From positions 1-12,860 of the forward strand of contig JASAON010001320.1 of NCBI GenBank assembly GCA_030849065.1: a stretch of DNA of 12,860 nucleotides, in the 5' to 3' direction. The notes beneath the pieces are model-generated. The model did not search any database. It was not told where the DNA came from and worked only from the letters and a program-made list of their open reading frames with translations. Shown here one piece after another: positions 7,189 to 12,860 of the stretch; the first letter of the stretch is position 1; every line of letters begins with the position of its first letter. Position numbers and translations under genes: made by a program. Source of the DNA: Jaenimonas drosophilae (Eukaryota; Euglenozoa; Kinetoplastea; Trypanosomatida; Trypanosomatidae).

Positions 7189-9620
7189 ACCCTCGACAGA
7201 ACAACCGCCCACGCAATCATCACCGTGACCCGGCGAGCCATGGCCGCCTACCACGTCCCCACGTGAACGGTCTAACTTCTCTTTCCCCACGGGCTCAGGA
7301 GATGGCCCAGCAGCTCATTGACACCACGATGGAGTGTCTGACGTGCATGGAGCGCATTCATTACACCACACCGATTTGGATATGCACGCACTGCTACATG
7401 TGCTTGCACATTTCCTGCGTACGTAAGTGGCGCCGTAGTGAGTGTAGTTCGGAAGCAGATGGTATGTTCCGTTGCCCTCACTGCCAACATCTTCACTCCA
7501 CCCGTGTTAAGTCCTCCTGTTTCTGCGGAAAAGAAGAAACACCAAAATATAATCCCTTGTTAATCCCACACAGCTGTGGAGAAACGTGTGGGCGACGGCG
7601 ACCAACCTGCCCCCACCCCTGTACCTCTCAGTGCCACCCTGGTCCGTGCAACGAGTGCACCGTGACGGTGGGCCCCACACCCTGTCCGTGCGGGGCGACG
7701 ACGTACTTCCACCCTTGTGGGCACGAAGACCCGGCACAGGGCTTGTGCAGCAATCCGTGTGGCAAGGTGTTGAATTGTGGCGCACACCGGTGTGAGCGTT
7801 CCTGCCATGTTGGCCCGTGTGGGGACTGCGCCATCACGCAACGTGTGGCATGCCCCTGTGGCAAGTCCTACAAGGAGGTGCCCTGCGGTGGGGCCTTTTG
7901 CTGTGACAACACGTGTGGCCGATTGCTTCCCTGTGGTGCGCATCATTGTGAGCTCCGCTGCCACGAGGGGGCCTGTCCATCTTGTCCAACGGACCCCCGT
8001 GTCCTGAAACACTGCCCCTGCAACAAAACCACCTACACACGCACCTCCTGTAGTGATCCCATTCCCGCCTGCAATGGCATTTGCCGCCAATTGCTGGCAT
8101 GTGGCCTCCATCGCTGCCCTCAGCCCTGCCATGACGGCGATTGTCCGCCCTGTGGGGAAGTGGTGGACCGCAAGTGCCGTTGTGGCAGCATGCAAAAGAA
8201 GGTGACGTGCTCTGCCCCGCCCTTCACGTGCCAAAAAGTTTGTTTTTGTGTATACTCGTGTGGAAAGGGCTCGCACACGTGCAGGACGGTGTGCTGCCCT
8301 GATCGCAGAAACAAGAATGCGGAGGTCCACATTTGCCGCCTCCGGTGTGACCGCAAGCTCCCGTGCGGGCACATGTGTACGGAGGCATGCCACCGTGGTG
8401 GATGCCCGCCCTGCATTCAGTTCGTCACACGTGAGCTCTACTGTAGGTGTGGGACGACGGTCCGCTACCCTCCGCAGCCGTGCGGAACACAGCCCCCAAC
8501 CTGCGACCAATTGTGCCGCGTGGAGAAGCCCTGCGGTCATCCTCCAACACACAACTGCCATTTTGATGATTGCCCGCCCTGTACATATCCCGTGACCAAA
8601 CCGTGTAGCTGCCACGGACATGGTGTGATGAATGTCCCCTGCAACGTCAGCAACGTCACGTGCAACGAGGAATGTGGCAAAACGCTGGACTGTGGCCATG
8701 TGTGCCGTCGAGTGTGTCATGTGGGTGAGTGCATCGATAGCCGCTTTCGCTGCACAGCCAAGTGCCACAACATCAATGAACATTGTGGGCATGAGTGTGG
8801 TGCCGCGTGCCACGGTGACCAGGAGTGCCCACCCTGCAGGTTTTCCATTGTGATGTTGTGCAGCTGCGGTCGAACCAGACGTAGTGTGCACTGCAACGAA
8901 CTGCTGCGATTGTGTGCTCAGGAAGGGGCACTCGACGAGGCAGAAGGCACCCCAACCCTTCCCTGCACGGACAAGTGCAACGAACACCGCTTCAACATTT
9001 TTGAAGACCGAGCAAAGAAGGCCGCCCCCGCACCCTTACCCTTGTGGTTCTCCATGACGCTGTGGGACCAGGCCGCCAGGGGCTTGGAGTTCCTCCGGCA
9101 GGTGGAGCGTGCCTTTGCATCCTTGCTGGAGAAGACGGATTCCTTTCTCTCCATGCCTCCAGCGTCGTCCGAGAAGCGTGCCATCATTCATGCCTTGGCC
9201 GTCTACTACAACTTGAAGACGGAGAGTGTGGATAGCGGGCCGAATCGGTCATGTATCGTCACCAAATCTCCATCCAGCCACCTTCCACGTGTGCTGCTTA
9301 GCGAGGCCATTCATCAGCCCCACCTGTACAGCCCACGTCCGCTGATTCAGAAATACCTCAATCGAAGGTTGGAGCGAACGCAGGTGTCCGTCATTTGCAT
9401 CGAGTCGCAAGGCTGTGAAGAGGCGGTGAGTGAGCAGCAAATTGCCAGGCTGCTCATCACCATCGCTGGCACCTTTCTGTTCATTGCATGTGCGGATAAC
9501 CCGGATGAGGATGTTGATGCGGTGCTGATGTTTCCAACCGTCAAGCTGCTGTACGCGGGCTATGCGGAACTCCGCAAGGTGGCTACTCCACGATTTAAGT
9601 TTTGGATTCCTAACAAGTAA
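7185..9620 (+). CDS. NFX1: NFX1/FAP1-family protein: RING finger, NF-X1 zinc-finger repeats, R3H domain
   Basis: An 811-aa member of the NFX1/shuttle craft/FAP1 family, whose members act in transcriptional or RNA-level control and carry a ubiquitin-ligase-type RING. After a basic N-terminus (~50 residues) comes a C4HC3 RING with C51, C54, C67, C70, H75, C78, C97 and C100. About nine Cys/His-rich NF-X1 units fill roughly residues 125-610, each with variants of CGHxC...CHxGxCxxC. An R3H nucleic-acid-binding domain lies at about 640-700 with the defining R665 and H669 (KRAIIHALAVYYNLKTESV). The last ~90 residues are unassigned, possibly a small alpha/beta fold. Domain order matches full-length family members, so it is not truncated. 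The exceptional Cys content also explains a long open antisense frame. The start follows the acceptors; an overlapping 8-codon uORF may affect initiation. A role in kinetoplastids is not predictable from sequence. Confidence 0.93.
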   Translation: MNPRQNNRPRNHHRDPASHGRLPRPHVNGLTSLSPRAQEMAQQLIDTTMECLTCMERIHYTTPIWICTHCYMCLHISCVRKWRRSECSSEADGMFRCPHCQHLHSTRVKSSCFCGKEETPKYNPLLIPHSCGETCGRRRPTCPHPCTSQCHPGPCNECTVTVGPTPCPCGATTYFHPCGHEDPAQGLCSNPCGKVLNCGAHRCERSCHVGPCGDCAITQRVACPCGKSYKEVPCGGAFCCDNTCGRLLPCGAHHCELRCHEGACPSCPTDPRVLKHCPCNKTTYTRTSCSDPIPACNGICRQLLACGLHRCPQPCHDGDCPPCGEVVDRKCRCGSMQKKVTCSAPPFTCQKVCFCVYSCGKGSHTCRTVCCPDRRNKNAEVHICRLRCDRKLPCGHMCTEACHRGGCPPCIQFVTRELYCRCGTTVRYPPQPCGTQPPTCDQLCRVEKPCGHPPTHNCHFDDCPPCTYPVTKPCSCHGHGVMNVPCNVSNVTCNEECGKTLDCGHVCRRVCHVGECIDSRFRCTAKCHNINEHCGHECGAACHGDQECPPCRFSIVMLCSCGRTRRSVHCNELLRLCAQEGALDEAEGTPTLPCTDKCNEHRFNIFEDRAKKAAPAPLPLWFSMTLWDQAARGLEFLRQVERAFASLLEKTDSFLSMPPASSEKRAIIHALAVYYNLKTESVDSGPNRSCIVTKSPSSHLPRVLLSEAIHQPHLYSPRPLIQKYLNRRLERTQVSVICIESQGCEEAVSEQQIARLLITIAGTFLFIACADNPDEDVDAVLMFPTVKLLYAGYAELRKVATPRFKFWIPNK

Positions 9621-9928
9621 AGAGGCACCGACACATGTGCTGTCACAATATGGTCAACGCAATGAATGAGCGGTGACCTTGGTGGGCAATACTGCTGGCT
9701 TTTGCTGGCCGAAGCACAACAAATGAGACTAGGGGAGAGGACGGCTACGACCACTTGCTGCTGCTGGGTGGATAAGCACACACATGGGCAAGGTCTTCCT
9801 TCTCAGACACACACATCCGTGATATCAACACGCAATCCTTCCTCATTCTCCTCCTTCTTCTTTGTGCGGCATAATGTAGGTGGTTGTGCAGTCCCACAAC
9901 CTCACTCCCCTCATGGGTCTGAACGGTG
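9621..9928. other. Intergenic spacer, NFX1-like to coiled-coil gene
   Basis: This 308-base spacer holds the 3' UTR/polyadenylation zone of the upstream gene and the splice signals of the next one. No RNA gene, repeat or credible ORF is seen apart from the acceptor and the uORF listed separately. Confidence 0.7.
9838..9879 (+). promoter_or_regulatory. Putative spliced-leader acceptor for the coiled-coil gene
   Basis: A C/T-only-dominated tract at about 9838-9863 is followed by the first AG at 9878-9879, and by a second at 9890-9891. The leader to ATG 9929 would be about 49 nt and contains one upstream ATG. Confidence 0.7.
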
Positions 9929-9939
9929 ATGGATGTTGA
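9913..9939 (+). promoter_or_regulatory. 8-codon upstream ORF overlapping the start of the coiled-coil gene
   Basis: ATG at 9913 opens MGLNGDGC and stops at TGA 9937-9939, in a different frame from the main ORF, whose ATG at 9929 lies inside it. No AG occurs between 9915 and 9929, so no acceptor can remove the uORF while keeping the main ATG. Scanning ribosomes would meet this ATG first; its effect is inferred. Confidence 0.55.
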
Positions 9940-11362
9940 ACAACTTCTGGCACGGCGGCAGGTGAGCCTTCCGCCGCCTAACTTGGTGGCAGCCCCGCTC
10001 GAATCATTCTGGGCTGACTTGTTTTGTACATCCGCAGAGCGACAACCGCCTGCCGCCACCCCAACGTCCGTGGAGGAACTCCGCGTGGACTTGGAAGAAT
10101 CTGTGCGGCAGATTTACGAGGCACGGCGACATCCCGATCTGAGCCAGCACAACGCATTGTGGCAGCAACTCCAACAGGTGCAGAAGAGCGTCACATCGGA
10201 GGTGGAGAGCAGCCAGCAGCAGATTCTTCAACTGCGGGTGAAGTGCTCCGAGTTGGAGGCACATGTGCAGCGTGCGGATGGTGCCTTCTCACGGGAGTGT
10301 CAAGTGTCCGCAGCCCTGCGTGATGAGAATGCTGTGCTGCGGCGCGAGATTCTCCAGGCCAACACCAAGGCACAGCTCCTCTCCGACAAAGCCTTGTTGG
10401 CCGAGAGCTCTTCCCAAAGCCTTCGCATCGAGAACCAACAGCTTCATCGGTTTCTTCAGTACACGCTGAAACATGCAACAGCGCTGCGAGAAGCACTGGA
10501 CAAGTCTGAGGAGAGTCAGCGAAAAGTGGTGGAGCACTTCATGTCGCAACTTGAGGTGATGCGGGCAAAGGATATGAAGCTGTTTATGGAGCGAGAGACA
10601 TCCCTGACAAGCCAGTTCAACGCGAGTATGCATGAGGTCGCATCGTGTCTTCAGGACACCATGTTGCAACGTGAAGAAGGTACAACATCACGTTGGAATG
10701 ATAGATTAGATGCCTTCAAAGTTAGTGTTTCGGCTAGTGTGAAGGCCGTCACGCAGGCTACTGACGTTGTGGACCGAAAAGTGTCTTCAACCTTGGCCCA
10801 GGTGGAGAAGTCACAGAAGCACATGTCCGATGAACAACGCGTGCAGCTTGGACAGTTTCTCAATGCCATGAATGATCGTGATAATGCTCTCCAGCAACGC
10901 TTTCAGCTCATGCAAAACCAGCATGTGGAGCAACTGGCGAAGTGGTCCCTCCTCATGGATGAGCTCCAAGCCACCTACAAGCATCGTGAAGCGAGGGTTG
11001 AACGCGAATGCGTAGAGCGTTTGGAGCGCCAGGAAGAGCAATTCAATCGTGAGCGCGACGCCATGCGGTCCAGTCACCTTCAGCAACTTGGTGAGATCTC
11101 CCAGTCCCATGTGCAGAATGAGAAGGAGCTGGAGCGACATCACCGCCAAATTGAACGGGAACTCTTGGAGAGCTTTCGGTCCACGATGCGCACCGCACAA
11201 CATGTGGCGAAGCAGGCAGAGCCATCATTGACTGTGTCATCCTCCAGTGATCTGCTTCGCAAGGTGCAGGCGCTGGAGGGGCGGCAGCGTGAACGTGCGG
11301 ATCAACTGCGGGGGTCTGTGGTTGATGTATCTCCCGATAGAGGTTCAGCTGCACCTTCTTAA
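9929..11362 (+). CDS. Coiled-coil protein of unknown function
   Basis: A 477-aa protein that I cannot assign to a named family. The first ~45 residues are Pro-rich and non-helical (RRQVSLPPPN; RQPPAATPTS). Most of the rest is heptad-like coiled coil, with Leu/Gln/Glu/Arg-rich stretches from about 48 to 230 and again from about 285 to 425. Examples are LWQQLQQVQKS and VERECVERLERQEEQFNRER. A Ser/Pro-rich tail follows (SVVDVSPDRGSAAPS). No signal peptide, membrane segment or catalytic motif is visible. Long coiled-coil proteins of this kind in kinetoplastids are often cytoskeletal (basal body, flagellum, cell cortex), but nothing here proves that. ATG 9929 is the only practical start: an upstream in-frame GTG at 9926 is unlikely, and the next in-frame ATG is at residue 205, after half of the first coil. 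Confidence 0.85.
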   Translation: MDVEQLLARRQVSLPPPNLVAAPLESFWADLFCTSAERQPPAATPTSVEELRVDLEESVRQIYEARRHPDLSQHNALWQQLQQVQKSVTSEVESSQQQILQLRVKCSELEAHVQRADGAFSRECQVSAALRDENAVLRREILQANTKAQLLSDKALLAESSSQSLRIENQQLHRFLQYTLKHATALREALDKSEESQRKVVEHFMSQLEVMRAKDMKLFMERETSLTSQFNASMHEVASCLQDTMLQREEGTTSRWNDRLDAFKVSVSASVKAVTQATDVVDRKVSSTLAQVEKSQKHMSDEQRVQLGQFLNAMNDRDNALQQRFQLMQNQHVEQLAKWSLLMDELQATYKHREARVERECVERLERQEEQFNRERDAMRSSHLQQLGEISQSHVQNEKELERHHRQIERELLESFRSTMRTAQHVAKQAEPSLTVSSSSDLLRKVQALEGRQRERADQLRGSVVDVSPDRGSAAPS

Positions 11363-11454
11363 CGACCCCCTTCACACCCACACCTTGATGACGTCATTCA
11401 CTTCTTCTTCTCCTGTCTGGATCACGCGGTTAATGTTGTTGTTGGCACACCACG

Positions 11455-11484
11455 CCCTTCCTCCTCTCCTCCTCTGTCGGCCAG
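11455..11484 (+). promoter_or_regulatory. Putative spliced-leader acceptor for the SET-domain gene, 2 nt before the ATG
   Basis: A strong C/T tract at about 11455-11478 leads to AG at 11483-11484. No other AG occurs between 11348 and this one, an AG-free stretch of about 134 bases. The ATG at 11487 lies only two bases after the AG, so the untranslated part contributed by the gene would be CT alone. Confidence 0.65.
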
Positions 11485-11486
11485 CT

Positions 11487-12320
11487 ATGTGGCGGCAACT
11501 CTGCAACAAGTTGGACATTTACGTAACTCCACACGTGGAGCGACGCTTCATTGGAGCAAAGCAGTGCTACGGCATCGTCTGTGGCAATAGCATCCCAGCA
11601 GATGACGTGATTGCAGCCATTCCGTTTTGGTTCTGCCCATCACCGAACATTGCACGAGCCTCTCCATGGGGGAAAACGCTGTGTCGAGCACTCAGCCCGC
11701 ACTACAGCCACCAAAGTGATGGAGTCAGCGTGGACTTGACCCTGGACAGCACACTGACCATGAGCTTCACGGCATTGGCAATGACTGTGGAGAACCCCCT
11801 TCGAAGCTATCTGAACTACATCTCGTGCGGCTCGCAAGAAGTCAAGATGTTTGAGTCGAGCATGACGTCCGAGGAGTTCGGTCACCTCTGCAAGGTGCAA
11901 GAGGCATCGGCGTATCTCGTGACCTGCGTGCACCGAGACTTGCAGGACTGTGGCATCGACGTGGACTTGGCCACCCTCACACGGGCGGATTATGTCTGTG
12001 CCAGTCGGTGTATGGATATTCCCTTCAGCGAAAAGGTGTTGTGCGGTCCCGCCATGGTACCCTTTCTTGACCTCGTCAATCATGATGATTGTGGGACCAA
12101 CATCTGGGTCTCCATGGTGAGCGCTCACACTCTGCCGCAAACTGTTCAACACGCTGGAAAGTGCCCGTTCTACGTGGTGGTTCGTGCCGCTGCGGAAGTC
12201 GCACCCGGCGATGAACTAACTTTTTCCTACGTTGATGCCACTGAAGACCCCACCCTCTTCAACAACAAGGTGTACTGGGCGGCACGGTTTGGTTTTCTGC
12301 GCTCCAACTCTCCGCAATAA
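11487..12320 (+). CDS. SET-domain protein lysine methyltransferase (SETD3/SETD6/Rubisco-LSMT type)
   Basis: A 277-aa SET-domain protein of the class that methylates Lys or His on non-histone targets such as ribosomal proteins, elongation factors or actin. The N-terminal SET segment GIVCGNSIPADDVIAAIP (~29-46) is followed by a helical insert typical of this class. The C-terminal SET half has the SAM-site LVNHDD with N198 and H199, and the catalytic GDELTFSY ending in Y248. The final YWAARFGFL corresponds to the class's usual YGF end. It is shorter than most relatives because the C-terminal Rubisco-LSMT substrate-binding domain is absent. The frame is open upstream, with ATGs at 11388 and 11433, but these precede the only likely acceptor (11484) and encode no recognisable sequence, so 11487 is preferred. 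The longer form would be 310 aa. Substrate unknown. Confidence 0.85.
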   Translation: MWRQLCNKLDIYVTPHVERRFIGAKQCYGIVCGNSIPADDVIAAIPFWFCPSPNIARASPWGKTLCRALSPHYSHQSDGVSVDLTLDSTLTMSFTALAMTVENPLRSYLNYISCGSQEVKMFESSMTSEEFGHLCKVQEASAYLVTCVHRDLQDCGIDVDLATLTRADYVCASRCMDIPFSEKVLCGPAMVPFLDLVNHDDCGTNIWVSMVSAHTLPQTVQHAGKCPFYVVVRAAAEVAPGDELTFSYVDATEDPTLFNNKVYWAARFGFLRSNSPQ

Positions 12321-12361
12321 CTGGTACTATGACCTGTTGCTGCTCCTTGACGCTTTCCACC

Positions 12362-12401
12362 AGCTCCGTTCCTAGGGATTCTCTCACACCACACTTCCCA
12401 G
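12362..12401 (+). promoter_or_regulatory. Candidate spliced-leader acceptors for the 73-aa gene
   Basis: After a C/T-rich stretch, AGs occur at 12362-12363, 12374-12375 and 12400-12401. The last would leave a single base before ATG 12403; the first leaves about 39. No upstream ATG lies in this interval. Confidence 0.5.
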
Positions 12402-12402
12402 G

Positions 12403-12624
12403 ATGGACGAAGAGGCGCCCACGACCGTTCTGTGGGATCGCATTACGGACAGCTTCACACATGGGGGCACAACACAGCGCGGTGACGACTCACCAAAGCT
12501 AGCCCATGCCCATCGCTCAATCTTCTGCGTCAAGAATCAACCCAGCTCAACGGTGTGGTGTCCGGAGCCATACGCCGTCGATCCCACCTTCAAACCCCGG
12601 CGGCGGGTGATGTTCAGCGAGTGA
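12403..12624 (+). CDS. Small protein with C-terminal RVxF (PP1-docking) motif, otherwise unknown
   Basis: A 73-aa ORF with its own acceptor-like upstream sequence, tightly spaced between the SET gene (82 bp gap) and RPL11 (147 bp gap). This leaves room for a gene and supports its reality. No fold is recognised. The N-terminus is acidic (MDEEAP) and the middle holds HAHRSIFCVKNQPSS. The protein ends KPRRRVMFSE: R68-V69-M70-F71 fits the RVxF docking consensus of protein phosphatase 1, with basic residues before it and an acidic residue after it, as in good binders. A PP1 inhibitor or regulatory subunit is therefore a reasonable hypothesis, but the motif is short and can arise by chance. Codon use is like that of its neighbours. 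Confidence 0.65.
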   Translation: MDEEAPTTVLWDRITDSFTHGGTTQRGDDSPKLAHAHRSIFCVKNQPSSTVWCPEPYAVDPTFKPRRRVMFSE

Positions 12625-12640
12625 ATCCATGACCGCTTCC

Positions 12641-12651
12641 AAAAAAAAAAA
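12641..12651 (+). repeat. A11 homopolymer in the 3' spacer of the 73-aa gene
   Basis: Eleven consecutive A bases lie 17 nt after the stop codon at 12624. It is a simple homopolymer; kinetoplastid polyadenylation has no fixed signal, so no function is claimed. Confidence 0.9.
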
Positions 12652-12696
12652 CACATTACAACAGACAACTCATCCATGAGGTGACTAACATTCTTC

Positions 12697-12759
12697 CAAT
12701 CTTCATTCTTGCACTGTATTTTATTCTTCTTTTGTTTTGTTTAATTGTGTACTGTGTAG
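12697..12759 (+). promoter_or_regulatory. Putative spliced-leader acceptor for RPL11
   Basis: A long T-rich pyrimidine tract at about 12697-12745 is followed by the first AG at 12758-12759 and the ATG at 12772, giving a 12-nt leader. It is the longest tract in the window, consistent with a highly expressed ribosomal protein gene (inference). Confidence 0.75.
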
Positions 12760-12771
12760 GAAGGAGCAACA

Positions 12772-12860
12772 ATGGTCGCTGACAGCAAGGTCGCCAACCC
12801 CATGCGGGAGATCGTCGTCAAGAAGCTCTGCATCAACATCTGTGTTGGTGAGAGTGGCGA
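12772..12860 (+). CDS. RPL11: 60S ribosomal protein L11 (uL5), 5' part only
   Basis: The window ends 89 bases into this gene. The visible 29 residues, [18 protein letters not shown] then [11 protein letters not shown], match the strongly conserved N-terminus of eukaryotic RPL11/uL5 (the ANPMRE...[12 protein letters not shown] pattern). The protein contacts 5S rRNA in the central protuberance of the large ribosomal subunit in the cytosol. A short N-terminal extension (MVADSKV) precedes the conserved core. It is cut only by the window edge; no break is seen in what is present. Confidence 0.93.
   Translation, partial: MVADSKVANPMREIVVKKLCINICVGESG

Noticed and set aside
7019..7228. 69-codon ORF overlapping the start of the NFX1-like gene
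   Set aside because: Its ATG lies upstream of the pyrimidine tract and acceptors, so it should not be in the mature mRNA; it has no coding character.
7560..8987. 475-codon open frame on the minus strand, antisense to the zinc-finger repeats
   Set aside because: It is a by-product of Cys-rich coding: TGC/TGT read in reverse give GCA/ACA and few stops. It has no domain, and no acceptor precedes it.
11247..11486. Upstream extension of the SET protein overlapping the coiled-coil gene
   Set aside because: It starts at a GTG and its first 115 bases lie in another frame of a real gene. Later ATGs at 11388 and 11433 precede the only good acceptor.
1..12860. CRISPR arrays, insertion sequences, tRNA or rRNA genes
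   Set aside because: No regularly spaced repeats, transposase-like ORF, tRNA B-box or rRNA-like segment was seen.

Overview
The window looks like part of a directional (polycistronic) gene cluster from the nuclear genome of a kinetoplastid flagellate. Three observations support this. All eight genes that can be supported lie on the + strand in close tandem. None needs an intron. Each start codon is preceded by a pyrimidine-rich tract and then an AG within a few to about 50 bases, the layout of a spliced-leader trans-splicing acceptor. The first gene is a fused mRNA capping enzyme (guanylyltransferase plus cap methyltransferase), an arrangement known from trypanosome CGM1. The short spacers (about 80-310 bp) and moderate GC would suit a free-living bodonid as well as a trypanosomatid; the species is not determined.

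Layout. Positions 1-1825 hold no convincing gene. The first ~0.9 kb is T- and GT-rich with homopolymer runs. A patch near 1130-1600 is more coding-like and carries open frames on both strands that I cannot identify. Then come: CGM1-type capping enzyme (1826-4819); a DNAJA-type Hsp40 that completely lacks the J domain but keeps zinc fingers, client-binding domains and a C-terminal CaaX box (5014-5985); the repair protein ERCC1/RAD10 (6161-6955); an NFX1/FAP1-family RING plus NF-X1 zinc-finger plus R3H protein (7185-9620); a 477-residue coiled-coil protein of unknown role (9929-11362); a SET-domain lysine methyltransferase of the SETD3/SETD6/LSMT type (11487-12320); a 73-residue protein ending in a consensus PP1-docking RVxF motif (12403-12624); and the 5' end of ribosomal protein L11/uL5 (12772 to the window edge).

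The genes do not form one pathway. As is usual in kinetoplastid clusters they are co-transcribed but unrelated: mRNA capping, chaperoning, DNA repair, protein modification and translation. Control must be post-transcriptional, so leader structure matters. Two genes have 8-codon upstream ORFs touching or overlapping their start codons, and the SET gene appears to have a 2-nt untranslated leader after the spliced leader. The most unusual items are the J-less farnesylation-motif Hsp40, the apparent second degenerate OB-fold motif in the capping enzyme, the RVxF microprotein and the uORF arrangements.
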